Below, piece after piece: positions 1-10,631 of a stretch of DNA of 64,000 nucleotides. The notes below the pieces were generated by a model. That model ran no database searches. It worked only from the letters and a program-made list of their open reading frames with translations, and was not told the origin of the DNA. The stretch's first letter is position 1. Each line of letters begins with the position of its first letter. This DNA comes from Brachynemurus nebulosus (lineage: Eukaryota > Arthropoda > Insecta > Neuroptera > Myrmeleontidae), in contig JAPWDM010000003.1 of NCBI GenBank assembly GCA_035578155.1, positions 21,478,916 through 21,542,915 of the forward strand. Reading direction: 5' to 3'. The position numbers were made by a program, and so were the translations under genes.

Positions 1-359
1 AATAAAATGAATAGTAAGCGTCTATAAGTAACTATTTTCATTGAGAAATCTGTTTACTAATTGACAGTAAGCGGAAGGTCTTACGTGCCTAGGAAAGTAC
101 GTAACTAGAAGAAACTATCATAGAGGTAACTATAATAACCAGAAAATAGAATGGTGAAAAATGTTTCTTACGCGTCAAATTACCTCTTATGTAAACATCA
201 AGTGGTTGAAAAACTTAGTTAATTCAGTTTAATCGATTAAATTGAGTATTTTTCCCTACCGGATCTCTCCTATATTCAAATCGAGAGTATCCAAAAAGAA
301 GTTAAACAACGAAACTCAGTCATAGGTCTACACATTAATCTATTGTTTACATTATATAC
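1..359. other. AT-rich sequence, nothing recognised
   Basis: No open frame of note, RNA motif or repeat match elsewhere in the window was found. It precedes a dispersed repeat (family D). Confidence 0.6.
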
Positions 360-1300
360 TTTGAGTGTCTATAATCAAATTGGTGAAAACCAGTTGCAAC
401 CAACAAAATCGGATAGATTTAGAAAAAATTCCCTTAAAGTTTCATGTATACCTCTTAATATATAGCAAAATACACGTATTCTTATGGGAAATAAAACATT
501 TTTGTTATATACAGCAATGATTCTTTTTATAATACACGTGCGAGAAAGAAAGAAATATATTTCGTAATCTTTTTAAGAAAGATAGAAATATATTTTTTAT
601 TCATTTAAACATGTACTACGAATATATAATTTGTATACAGGATGTTTCATGTATTAAATATGAAATGCATTTTTAATATGAAATATATAAAAGATATAGT
701 CAGTCGTAATAGCCAGTAATTACAAATACTAAGGATATAAGAAATCATTTTGCAGTAGATAATCTTAGAGGGGCCATTTTAAGTCGAATATTCTAAAATA
801 AAATAATAAAGAAAAATTATTTTTCTAAAAATGCATTTTTAATATGAAATATATACTTTTTATAAAAGTATAAATTTTTAACTGTTTATTAAATATTTTG
901 CACTAAAATGTATTGCAAACAATTATCATATACATTTGTAGTCTATACACATCGAAATCGCAAGTTATCGTTATCAACTTGTACATTCTGAATTTGTATT
1001 TAAAAACAGATAGCAATATAACTTAATTTCTACCTGATCAGGGTGTATTATAAAAAGAATCTTTACTGTATTTTAATGAAAAATGATGCCGATAAATAGG
1101 TGAGTCTGTTTAAACACGTATACAAAATTTCGAAATGATTAAGAAAAGTTATTAAAAAATAAAAAAATTAATTCTTGGAATAAATGAATTACTTCTAAAA
1201 TACGGCAACATTTGGTAACGTCGTCTTAAATGATGCATTGTATAAGACGTAAAATAAAATTATAATATATATTACTCACAAAATAGTAGTTTAGCACGAA
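360..1300 (+). repeat. Dispersed repeat, family D, copy 1
   Basis: Blocks at about 395-510 and 1105-1280 align by eye with 34480-34840 and 36656-36700. Shared phrases include ACAAAATCGGATAGAT, CTTATGGGAA, GTTTAAACACGTATACAAA and TGGAATAAATGAA. The two copies are clearly divergent, so the duplication is old. Copy 1 is split by an inverted-repeat element at 519-1061 that copy 2 lacks. Its class is unknown and it has no coding content. Confidence 0.6.
519..1061. mobile_element. 543-bp terminal-inverted-repeat MITE in family D
   Basis: The left end GATTCTTTTTATAATACAC (519-537) is an exact reverse complement of 1043-1061. The related copy of family D near 34.6 kb has no such insert, which supports a mobile origin. 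Inside, a 25-bp direct repeat beginning ATGCATTTTTAATATGAAAT occurs near 665 and 830. No transposase is present. No target duplication could be fixed, so the superfamily is undetermined. Confidence 0.6.
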
Positions 1301-2011
1301 AAAGAATTTCTAAAAGTCTCAGATTTTTTGGTATTGACTGTATGTAAAAATTTTACTGTATTGACTGTGTGGACTCCGTCGTTAAGAAGAATGATATCTT
1401 TTCTAGGAAAAAATGGTGGAAATTTATAAAACTCTTGTAATGTTACCTTCACTGCCATCATCGGGAAAGAAAATTTTCTTAGTCTTGGTCTTGGCTGTGA
1501 AACTCAAATAATGGAGCGGTAATAAATATTTAAAACAGGAAAATAATAATTGTCAGTAACGAACATCTATATTTTCAACAACATCATGTTTAATTACTTT
1601 CGTTAATGTTTTGATATACCTACACTGAGACATTCTGTATACAGTTTAATTTTTCTTGCAAAATTTTTATAATTTCATGGAGAATACAAAAAAGTAATTA
1701 CAAGTTTGTTACAGTTATTCTAATTTCAATTATATTGGTTTATGGTTTCAAAACATGTGTTTTAATACATACGACTGAGTTTTTCCGATTTTGCATTTTG
1801 ACGTCACTTTCGTACAACCTTGTAAACTCTTGCATATGCATTTGACAATTTTAATTCTTTTTTGTAATTTTTATATAATTACATCATCTCATGCTGTATT
1901 TTTCCCGGGGTTTAAGTCAAGGATTTCCTGAATATCGTGTCGTAAAATGATTACCTATGTATCTGTCCTGTCAGCACTATTTTCGTGGGGAACAGACGGA
2001 AGAAAATAAAA
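1300..2011. other. AT-rich sequence, nothing recognised
   Basis: I see no coding frame, tRNA or repeated block here. Confidence 0.5.
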
Positions 2012-2012
2012 T

Positions 2013-2246
2013 TTCATTCATATCTACAGACACTGAATGTCACAGACACATACTGTGGCAGACACGAAAAATATTGTTTAATACTTTTTTATGAATGTAT
2101 GTATTCATATCATATATAGCGTAACTTAACCGCACAGACACGGATCGTCCGTATGTATGAATCTGTTCATAAGAAAAGCATTAAACAGTACTGCTGTGTC
2201 TGCCACGGTACGTGCCTGTGACGTTTAGTGTCTGTAGATACGAATT
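2013..2246. mobile_element. Foldback-like element, family C copy 1
   Basis: Roughly 100-bp imperfect inverted arms (about 2014-2118 and 2142-2246) share TATCTACAGACACT and GTGGCAGACACG with their complements. The same terminal sequence recurs at 2752-2850 and, inverted, at 3395-3447, defining a family. No protein is encoded. It abuts the Harbinger-type element that follows. Confidence 0.65.
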
Positions 2247-2247
2247 A

Positions 2248-2734
2248 GCCCGGTCGCACACTGGATACGATTACGTACGAAATTCAGTTGTACGTATACA
2301 TACGAGTACGTACGATCGTTTCTGATAGATGCTGTATTATGGGAGCTCGCACACTGTATACGATTCAGTCGTATGTATACATACGTACAGTTACGACATC
2401 CGACACAATTCAATTTTGTTTGAATTTATTTACGTTTACGTACGATTAAATTACATCAAATCTGTCATTACATGATGAAATTCATCAAATTCATCCCTTT
2501 TTGCATATAATTTGTTTACCCATTCGGTTCTACGATAAGACGACGGCATAGTTTACGTGTTAGAGGACAATTTTCTAAAAGATATAGATTCATGTCGAAT
2601 GAATGTTATCAGAGAACTGCCAATAATTAACTAATAGTGTCGGACAAACACGTAACCAGTGTGCGAGCTCAATTCGTACGACAAGAGTCGTACAAATACG
2701 TACGTACAAAATCGTATCCAATGTGCGACCAGGC
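2248..2734. mobile_element. Harbinger-type MITE, 487 bp, TTA duplication
   Basis: The left end GCCCGGTCGCACACTGGATA and the right end (complement GCCTGGTCGCACATTGGATA) form a terminal inverted repeat with 2 mismatches in 20. It is flanked by TTA at 2245-2247 and 2735-2737. A 3-bp TTA/TAA duplication is the hallmark of PIF/Harbinger elements. Subterminal copies of GTACGTAC and CTCGCACACTG occur inside. The 62-codon reverse frame over 2225-2413 is an accident of the repeat. Confidence 0.75.
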
Positions 2735-2751
2735 TTAAGCTTAAAAGTCCA

Positions 2752-3447
2752 TTCATATCTACAGATACTGAACGTTACAGACATGTATCGTACCACACAC
2801 GATAAAATATCGTTTAATGGTTTTCTTATGGATGTATTCATATTATAGCGTAACGTAAGCGCACAGACACGTACAATTGCAGACAGTGTCCGCACAGTGT
2901 TCTCCAGGAGAATATTTTGTCTGTGCTGGAACGTGTATGTTGACCTTGCGCGGCTAGTATGAATGCATGTTTCGAAATGTACAAACAAAATTCCTAGAGT
3001 TTATTTATAAATTTTTATTGTATTCGTTTTATGAAGTACAAACAACGAAAAATTAATCGAATTTGTTAGAAAATAAACATTTTCTGTTAATTATATAAGA
3101 TTTGAATAACAAACATTTAATCGAATTTATTAGATTATGTACATTTCTCCGTAATCACACTGATAAGAAATTTGGCGACAATCAAAAGAAGTAAGCAGCA
3201 AGAAAGGAAATTTTTCCTCTTCCAAATAACGCAATTTCGGAAATATCTTCAAGATAAAAGTCACATTGTCAGATTTGCTACAATTTAATTTTTGTAATTA
3301 AGACATAATATATGTGCTATACGTATAATATCTACTGTCTGTGTCTGTCTGTTAATTGTCTGTGTATTTATGTATACTTTTGAAAATGTCGTGTCTGCCA
3401 CGATACGTGTCTGTGACGTTCAGTGTCTGTAGATATGAATGAACCTT
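2752..3447. mobile_element. Inverted-repeat element, family C copy 2
   Basis: The left arm starts at ATTCATATCTACAGA and the right arm ends at TCTGTAGATATGAATGAA. Both match family C copy 1 at 2013-2246. The interior of about 560 bp is not shared with copy 1, so this may be a longer relative or a copy carrying another insertion. The 132-codon reverse frame at 2590-2988 crosses the element boundary and is not considered a gene. Confidence 0.55.
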
Positions 3448-3547
3448 TAGTCGTAATTTTTGTAAAACCAAATTATATGTTCCATAATACCTCCTTGGAA
3501 TTATTTCATACATCGTGCAGTATTTAAATTGCAAAATAGTATCTTAA

Positions 3548-3705
3548 CATGTTGACGGTCATAACCCATTATGACGAAACGTCGAATTGGTATACAATTT
3601 TAACAACTAATAAACTTTATATGGAATTGTTGACGTCTTGCGATGTGGTGTGTAAGTTAGTGAGGTTTCAATTGACGTCTTAGGACATCAATGACCATCA
3701 AGGTG
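3548..3705. mobile_element. 158-bp TTAA-flanked MITE (piggyBac-like candidate)
   Basis: TTAA sits at 3544-3547 and 3706-3709. The left end CATGTTGACGGTCAT and the right end (complement CACCTTGATGGTCAT) are inverted with three mismatches. A TTAA duplication with ends starting in CA fits piggyBac-type elements better than Kolobok, but no transposase is available to confirm it. Confidence 0.5.
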
Positions 3706-3709
3706 TTAA

Positions 3710-4600
3710 AATGATAATATCTCAAAAAATTGTTTTTTCATATTTATTTCTCTCTGGCTGCATACCTTCATAAATTTCCATAATGGCAATACTTCGATTA
3801 AGTAGGTAAAAATTCACGGGACATCAAACGGATTATAGTGGATTAATTCTTCAAAAATGTTTTAAATGAATTAGTATGTCATTGTTATTATATAATTTAA
3901 AGTAAATAAAACACTTTTTACGACCTTGTGTTACATTAAGAATTTTTTTATGGTGAATTATGTATACGTCGTCGGTAATTCTGGAATACATGACTGGTCA
4001 CCTTGACTTATTATGATGAATATAAACAATAGATTAGAATATGTATAAAGTTGTCTGTATTTAGTTATATAAAAATTACAGAAACATTTATTAATTTTTA
4101 TATATTATACAAAAAATAAAGATACAAAGTGCGTCGCTTTTATGAATGGACTTAATAATTGAATTGGAATTTGCATGTTATTCGCAACCGAGTCATAAAT
4201 GCTGACAAAGAATTTTATTTTTATCATCTTTAATTTTATTTTTAAAAAATGTGTTTGATGTAGTAAAAAGATATGTCAAATGACAGACCTAGGTGCTAAT
4301 ATGTACTAGGTAATTTGTAAACAAATTCGATCGTTTTTAGGTTATAAATTTATAAATAATAAACAAATATTTTACTTCGCAAAATACCACTTTTATTTTT
4401 GAAACTGTGACAATATTGTTTCGAACCGTCAGTTTATTTTTAAATAGAATTCTGTTTGAAAAGTTTGTACAGCATTACAAGTGTGTACAGCCTTATTAAC
4501 GATTGTTATTTAACTTTGTAATAGAAAACCACCAATAGGGCTCGAAGAATTTGTAGAAAATTTTATTTACTAAACATTGTCAAGTTCAAATTCATTACTA
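3710..4600. other. AT-rich sequence, nothing recognised
   Basis: No convincing coding or repeat signal was found. Confidence 0.5.
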
Positions 4601-4602
4601 GT

Positions 4603-4829
4603 ATTGGCGATGCAAAGATTTTTACTCGCGCCTCTGGTGGTAAAATTAGAACTAGCATCAAGTAAAAATATACGTATACGACTAATGGGTGATATAAAAT
4701 CTAGTAATCCGCGCATAAATTGTATAGTACATTTTTCTATCGACAATTAAACGTATGCAAAAATTTTTACTTGATACAGCTTCTAATTTAAAAAACCAGG
4801 AGCGCTCGCGTGTTCTTTGCGTCGCCAAT
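4603..4829. mobile_element. Foldback MITE, about 227 bp
   Basis: Imperfect inverted arms lie at 4603-4678 and 4751-4829. The shared blocks ATTGGCGATGCAAAGA, AAATTAGAA and ATCAAGTAAAAAT occur in the same order. The arms are GC-richer than the flanks. No target duplication or protein was found. Confidence 0.6.
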
Positions 4830-5744
4830 GGTGATTTATTACTAAATCCTTACAATTAAAACACGTTTATAGACAAGCTGCGTACTTTTAAAATTCGACT
4901 GTTGTGCCGCCTATCGGGAAAGCAAGTCAACGCTGGCGTTTGCTATTGCCTTAAATATATATGTAAATTTTTAGAAAATGTTTTATTAAATGAATAAAAA
5001 TGGCAATTATTATTTATTTTGCTTTTCAGTTCATTAAAATTGATTTTTTATACTCTAAACCAATACCCAAATGTCAAATTTACGACTCATTTTTAAATAA
5101 TTTAGTTAAATGAAACCCTTTTGACAGATAAACTTAAAAAAATGTCAATCATCTAATTATTTTGATTTTAAAATGTAAAACAAATTTCTTTATTTTTAAC
5201 AAAAGATTTATATAATTATTTCATTCATTCATGGTACGTATTTTAAAATTTCTACGCAATTTTTTAATATTTATAATAATAAACAGCATTGAAGTACACT
5301 AAATATATGTATAATATGCCTTAATTATGTAAAGCAAAATGCAGTAGTAAAGTAATATTTATAATGATCATGCTATAATCAAAAAATTTTAAAAGGACGA
5401 ATATTGCCACAAACTACACAAACTGTGATTATTAACAATCACTTTTTTGTTACAACGATGTAAATAAATAGCTATTGTAGAAAATAATCCTTCTAAATGA
5501 AAATACCAAATTGAAGAAATTCATTCTCATTCGTAAATTACAATGATATGAACTGAAAAAGAGTGTTTTCAGTAAAATAAAAATCTTGAGATTATTCATT
5601 TTAATTGTCATTAAAGACTTTTTATTATTTTTTTTGCCTCTTAAATCCATTTTGATAAACTTTTTACATTAGCATTTTTAAATGTCAAACGCCAGTTTTG
5701 ACAAAAATGCCACTAGAGCGCACTACTTGAGCTACGCAGCTTAT

Positions 5745-5996
5745 CTAAACTGCATTTATAAATGTTGCAATCAAACGCAATAGAATTTTGGTTAGAAAAT
5801 ACATTTTCAAAATAACACGTAATATTCTTTGACTGGTTTTACGTTGTTTCGTAAATTGGTCCTTTTTTATATATTCGAACCGAAGTATCCACGTCACAAA
5901 GTAGTTTATATTACGTCTCGAACGCCTTATGTCTATTAAACCGAATTGAGTGGGTTCAAATAACATTATCGCGTAGTCATCAAACGCGTTTACCAA
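5745..5996 (-). CDS. Unrecognised 83-residue open frame (weak)
   Basis: An open reverse-strand frame starts MVNAFDDYAIMLFEPTQFGL and then turns basic (RRSRRN, KKDQFTKQRK). It is the least repeat-like of the short frames and its DNA contains several CpG-bearing codons, unlike its surroundings. I recognise no family, there is no splice or promoter context, and it may be chance or a transposon remnant. Confidence 0.15.
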   Translation of the reverse strand: MVNAFDDYAIMLFEPTQFGLIDIRRSRRNINYFVTWILRFEYIKKDQFTKQRKTSQRILRVILKMYFLTKILLRLIATFINAV

Positions 5997-6401
5997 TAAA
6001 TCGTATTCGATTTAATTATTAAATAAATATTTTATCATAAAATCAGATAACGTTTTTCCAATCTATTTTTAAAACTTGTACTTTGGAATTTTACGTCAAT
6101 ATAGGTACACATGATAATGATTAGATTCTTTTTACAATGCAATATGCATATATGAGGAATTTTTTGTAAAACATATGTTCGGATGATTTGCGAATAATGA
6201 ATAATGTACCAAGAATACGTCGTATTTATTATTTAGTGATTTTACATAAAAAATGCATATCCCTGTTTAGGTGATAGAAGCTTTTCCGTTTAGCAGATGG
6301 AAATGTACATCCTGCTTATTCATTTATTGTCATTATATGGTCATTATTTGAAACCGTATTTATTCTAATTAGCTACTTTTTATACTTCCGAAATATAAAA
6401 A

Positions 6402-6445
6402 AATACCTCTGTCGTAGCATCTGCAAAACAGTGAATTTTCAAAGA
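6402..6445 (-). repeat. Family A 3'-end fragment
   Basis: ATACCTCTGTCGTAGCATC matches the conserved 3' terminus of family A (complement of GATGCTGCGACAGGGGTAT) seen at 12071, 14286, 14787, 15470 and 16360. The rest of the element is missing or replaced by the minisatellite that follows. Confidence 0.5.
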
Positions 6446-6775
6446 CTGGACAGTGACGGATCTCATATAACAACTTGTATCCATTTAAAATAGTTTAGCT
6501 CTCTAACAGTGAAAAAATTTTCAAAACCAGTTGAGTAGTTAATTTTTGACGCTTTTTGGGTCTCGAAGATCCTGGCGGATCTCATATAGTATAGCATATA
6601 TGTATGTAATTAAATTAAATTTTTAAAGGTGAAAATATTTTCAAAATCGGCCGGGTAGTTTTATTTTTGGCACTTTGGGATCCCGGACCCTGGCAGACCT
6701 CATACAACATAACTTATGTCCATTTAAAATAGTCTATCTCTCTAACAGTAAACAAATTTTCAAAATCGGTGATGA
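6446..6775 (+). repeat. Minisatellite, about 2.7 units of about 120 bp
   Basis: Successive units begin CTGGACAGTGACGGATCTCA, CCTGGCGGATCTCATA and CCTGGCAGACCTCATA. They share CCATTTAAAATAGT, CTCTCTAACAGT and TTTTCAAAATCGG. The units are diverged, so this is an old local tandem expansion. Confidence 0.65.
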
Positions 6776-6837
6776 TGCATTCTTGAAAGTTAGTTAATTT
6801 TTATTTTGAAAAATGAAACAGATATAATAGTATATTA

Positions 6838-6962
6838 TTCAACGAGCTAGTAATGATAGCTATTACTCACGAAGATGAAGTTGCGACACGAGCCGAGCTT
6901 GCGAGGCGAGTATCGTAATGCATCTGAGTGAGTAATAGCCATTGTAAGCGAGTAGAATACGA
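6838..6962. repeat. GC-richer imperfect inverted repeat
   Basis: TAGCTATTACTCA near 6858 is mirrored by TGAGTGAGTAATAGCCA near 6925. Between them is a GC-richer core with GACACGAGCCGAGCTTGCGA. It looks like a small foldback element, but the ends are not defined. Confidence 0.35.
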
Positions 6963-7384
6963 TATTTTTTCTACGACTTTTTTTGTTTTTGATTTAAATA
7001 AAATTGAATATAAATTTTAAATCAAATTTTTAATCTATTTCTAATTTCATTAAATATTTGTATAATATGTATAAAGCGATCAAAACAAAATATATACTAC
7101 TTTGTTTACTTGAACGTTACTACGCAACATATATTAAATTAAAGCTTGATACATACATTATACATAAAATAATCGCAAACCCATTGAATAATGGTTAATA
7201 CTGTGATTTCATTGGTCAAAAAGGTATTGAGTAATGGTCATTCCTCCACACCTTTGAATAATGCTTAACTTTCTCAACAATTAGCAGATATATAATGAGT
7301 GTGTTCTTCAACAGCAGTAGAAAAATATTGTTATTGTAATGATAAAAACAATGAATCATTTATTGTAAAGAAATTCAGCAAATT

Positions 7385-7962
7385 TCTTAATTTTTCTCAA
7401 AATCTAGTTCATTTAGAATAATGTTTTAAAAGCTTATCTTATGTAATTTTTTACGCTCTTTTCGATGGTGTAAAAAAATCAAAAAAAATTTTTGAATTCT
7501 GGCCAAATTTTGCAAAAAACCACTAAAATTGGCGAAAATTGGTCAAAAGTTTGGCTTCCAAAAATCGGATGTATCTGGCTGACGAACTTATCCAAGCTAT
7601 TGGGACTTTTCACCTACACACCAAATTTCGTAAGAATTGGAGGCTTCCTTCGAGAGTTGTCGCGCAGACACATATCGCACGTTTAATAATAAACCGAAAT
7701 AAGTCAAAATTTCAGAATTCTAACTTTTTGTAATAAACCGAACTAATATAGCTCAAAGAATAGGTACAATCCAATCGCCACGCGAAATGTACCAACCCTC
7801 GGTGTATAATTATTGCATTGTTTCCGTGGCAATCGGATTGTACCTATTCTTTGATCTGTATTATGTAGTTCGGTTTATTACAAAAAGTTAGAATTCTGAA
7901 ATTTTAACTTATTTCGGTTTATTATTAAACGTGCGATATATACATACATACATATATACAGG
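7385..7962 (-). mobile_element. Family A copy 1, reverse, interrupted by a MITE
   Basis: 7385-7672 matches the 3' half of family A in reverse: CATTTAGAATAATGTTTTAAA, a basic-frame-free middle, CTGGCTGACGAACTTATCCA and CGAGAGTTGTCGCGCAGACA. The copy is cut by a 262-bp MITE at 7675, and its microsatellite resumes at 7939-7962. The two overlapping 64-codon frames across 7492-7733 derive from this repeat. Confidence 0.65.
7675..7936. mobile_element. 262-bp foldback MITE with TA duplication
   Basis: Arms of about 105 bp (7675-7783 and 7825-7936) are about 95 percent complementary by eye. They begin TCGCACGTTTAATAATAAAC and are separated by only about 45 bp. TA dinucleotides flank both ends (7673-7674, 7937-7938), as expected for Tc1/mariner-type insertion. 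It sits at the (TA)n edge of a family A copy. The high arm identity suggests a fairly recent insertion. Confidence 0.8.
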
Positions 7963-7973
7963 CTGAGTTTCGT

Positions 7974-8160
7974 GAGAGTTGCCATTTTGATTATGGCTAA
8001 ACTATTGACTTAATCAAAAAATTGTTCAAATAAAAGTTATGGCGGGGGACATTCATTGATATACTTCGCAGCTTTATAGCTCTTGTGGTTTTCGAGATAC
8101 GATACAAACTAACCTTTTTTTAAATGGAATAGTATACTTATCTGTTGGTAAAAATTATTC
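7974..8160 (+). repeat. Family B copy 1, truncated
   Basis: It starts TGAGTTTCGTGAGAGTTGCC and continues with AATTGTTCAAATAA, GCTTTATAGCTCTT and GTGGTTTTCGAGATACGATA, matching 16423-16620 in order. The far end seen at 16836-16866 is absent here. Confidence 0.65.
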
Positions 8161-8169
8161 AATAAAGCA

Positions 8170-8529
8170 ACAGAAACAAAAAATAAAAAAATAAAAATTT
8201 TTCTCTTAAGTTTTTTTTTCAAATTTTACAACTTTCGCGCTTAAAAGTGATTTATTTAAGTGAATTTTGGTGAGTTTAAGAGCGCCTAGTTCAAATAAGC
8301 CTCATAATTACGGAAAATAATTGTAGTATCTAAGCGGTAATTGTATTTATGCTACATAGATGGCTGTCTAGTTAACAACTCATTTAACTCTTAAAACTCG
8401 TGTTTCCAGGTAGGTAAAAGAGAAATTTTTAACTGATTTGAATTTATTTGAATGACATCATCTGATATGCAGAAACAAAAAATAAAAAAATAAAAATTTT
8501 TATCTTAAGTTTTTTTTTTCAATTTTAAA
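8170..8529 (+). repeat. 60-bp direct repeat pair bracketing 240 bp
   Basis: CAGAAACAAAAAATAAAAAA begins at 8171 and again at 8470. Both copies continue through a block ending CTTAAGTTTTTTTTT. The copies differ at only a few positions over about 60 bp. They could be short terminal repeats or a segmental duplication. The intervening sequence is not recognised. Confidence 0.55.
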
Positions 8530-8639
8530 AATATTATTTTTTAGGCCAGTGTGTTATGAATTATTGTCAGGTTATGCAGATATAAAAGTACTTCGGTGCT
8601 CGCAATTTTAAGCAAGGTATTCAAATAGTACTATCTGTT

Positions 8640-8948
8640 GATTCATCGTTGAGTTACGGATGCTTTGCCTTCTATATTTTTATAAAAAAGCTAAGAAAGT
8701 GGGTCCCTGCAACAATCAGAAAAGTCTTAAATAACAATGATTATTTAGTGACTACTGAAGATAACTCGACCTAAAAACATAATCGTGTTTATTTAAAACC
8801 TCAGGTCACGTATACAAAATCTAGCTCAAAACAGCAGTGTGAATCAGATCTGCTGAACATAGAAAAAGGCAACGATTTAAATGTAATTCATACAAATAGT
8901 TGGGATTCCAATGATATCGATGTTGACAATGACAACGTGAATGAATAA
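8640..8948 (+). pseudogene. Possible LTR-retrotransposon integrase C-terminal remnant
   Basis: In one frame the translation contains LRKWVPATIRKVLNNNDYLV, then an in-frame TAA, then KHNRVYLKP and an acidic, Asn-rich tail that ends at a stop near 8946. Retroviral-type integrases of LTR retrotransposons commonly end in a small beta-barrel with W-P-x-x-I, D-Y-x-V and R-x-x-LKP landmarks, and that order is seen here. The internal stop and missing upstream domains mark it as broken. The match is by memory of the pattern only. Confidence 0.35.
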
Positions 8949-8983
8949 ATCGCCAATGACAACGTTGGCAATGATGACGTCCA

Positions 8984-9154
8984 CTGAGCGTCCACTAGGT
9001 CGAAAACGCGGCGCGGCGCAGTTCCGCTCTCGGAGATAAATACATCTGAATAAATGCAGGTTCGTTCACTAGGTCGACAGAGCGGCGCGGTACTGCACCG
9101 GAGAACTTATTGATGTAAGAATCGCGCCGCGTTTCCGACCTAGTGGACGCTCAG
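8984..9154. mobile_element. GC-rich 171-bp inverted-repeat element
   Basis: Terminal repeats CTGAGCGTCCACTAGGTCG (8984-9002) and its complement (9136-9154) continue into AAACGCGGCGCG. A related internal motif, GTTCACTAGGTCGACAGAGC, lies near 9062. The GC-rich content is unlike the flanks. No target duplication was identified, so the superfamily is open. Confidence 0.65.
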
Positions 9155-9159
9155 CTATA

Positions 9160-10380
9160 AGAGTCAATTAAAGATAAAATATTTTTAATAAAAACTTTAT
9201 TATTTTTTTAAATAAACTTTATTATTTTTAGTAAAACCTGTTTCATTACAACATAGTCTTTTAAAATACAGAGTAAATTTTTTTTTATAAAAATGACTGA
9301 ATACTCGGAAGGTCTATGAGTAAATTTCGCTTCAAATGGGAATGTTTTTTTTTTTTTTTCATCATCAGTGATCAACTAATTTTTACTAGTGTCCACGGAA
9401 CAGCAAATTTTGATACTTTGATACTGTTTTTTCTATTAAAGTTCACAGAAGTTGAGTAAAATACTTCAATTTTACACATAGGATGAAATAAGCTGTGCAG
9501 ATTTTTGTTGATTTTGAAAAATTGTTTGAATTCTTACTGCAAAAGAACATAAGATTAGAAAAATGATTATTTACTACATTAAAACTATTCAAATTATTAA
9601 AAAAAAAAATGTATATTGACTTACACGATACACTAATGGAAATGAATAAAACCATATTTTTTCCTTTTTGGACATATTGTAAGCTAAAAATACTTTTTTG
9701 GACAATTTTTGTGTTAATTATTTATCAGTGGTATTAACATCATATTTATGCTGCCATCTATACATTTCGATAAGAAGTTACAAATAATATAAGAGAATAC
9801 AGGTTACATATTTTATTATTACAATTTAAAAGGTTTAAATACATAATGCCTTTTTTAAACCTACTAATTTTGACTTCGTTAGTGTGTATGTGTAATTTAA
9901 ATATTAAAAATTAAAACTAGAGTTGTAATTTAATGACTATTGAATACTGAGTTAAATATTTGAGGGAAAACTACAAATTATTTTGATAATTAATATATTT
10001 AATTAATATTTTTTTTTCTATTTTAAGGGATTAATGTGAACATACCATTACAACTTATTTCGTATTTTTTTTAGTATAAATTGAAAATAAACCGTATTTT
10101 TTGCGTTCGTTTAGACAAACCTTACCACGGGTTTTGAAAATTAAAAATTAAAAATGCAATTTCTGAAAAATAGGTAATAAAATAATGAAAATTATAGCAT
10201 AATTGGTAATTTGAAGTAATAAACTAATTTTTTAAAAACATCTCAACACATATGTTTCCGTTTGAAAAAAAATTTTTCTATTCTCAAAAAACCGTAGGTC
10301 CTAGAAGTCTGGAACAATTTTTCGTGAATGGCCCCCTCTATTTTGAATATTTTTTGTATAAACTTTTTTTCGATTCGATG
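9160..10380. other. AT-rich sequence, nothing recognised
   Basis: It contains homopolymer T runs (about 9344-9358) and short chance frames. I see no gene or clear repeat. Confidence 0.5.
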
Positions 10381-10394
10381 CATATTTTAGGAAT

Positions 10395-10428
10395 AAATCG
10401 AATAGCAACTCTCAGAAATCTCATGGTA
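10395..10428. repeat. Family B terminal fragment
   Basis: AATAGCAACTCTCAGAAATC resembles the right terminus of family B at 16842-16866 (ATGGCAACTCTCAAAAAACT). It directly abuts a (TA)n tract and a half copy of family A. Confidence 0.4.
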
Positions 10429-10432
10429 TATA

Positions 10433-10435
<3 letters not shown>

Positions 10436-10493
<58 letters not shown>

Positions 10494-10631
10494 ATATGTA
10501 TATATAAATTTTAGTGAACCTCATTTTCGGTTTCTCGAGGCTTCAAAACGGATTTCTGCCCTAGTCCCCGGCTCAGGTCTTTTCGTCGCACCCGCTGTAA
10601 TAAGTGAATTTTTCCAAAATGTAAATTCTCT
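10436..10631 (-). mobile_element. Family A copy 2, 5' half only, reverse
   Basis: (TA)n at 10436-10505 runs into AAATTTTAGTGAACCTCATT, TTTCTCGAGGCTTCAAAACG and a degenerate GCTGTAATA...GAATTT end, matching the 5' half of family A. The 3' half is absent. The 134-codon forward frame here translates the (TA)n as Ile-Tyr repeats and is spurious. Confidence 0.65.

Noticed and set aside
1478..1496. Short GTCTTGGTCTTGG as another copy of the hAT subterminal repeat
   Set aside because: Only about two hexamers with no terminus or array nearby; probably chance.
2590..2988. 132-residue reverse frame
   Set aside because: It crosses the boundary between a Harbinger-type MITE and a family C element and has no domain features.
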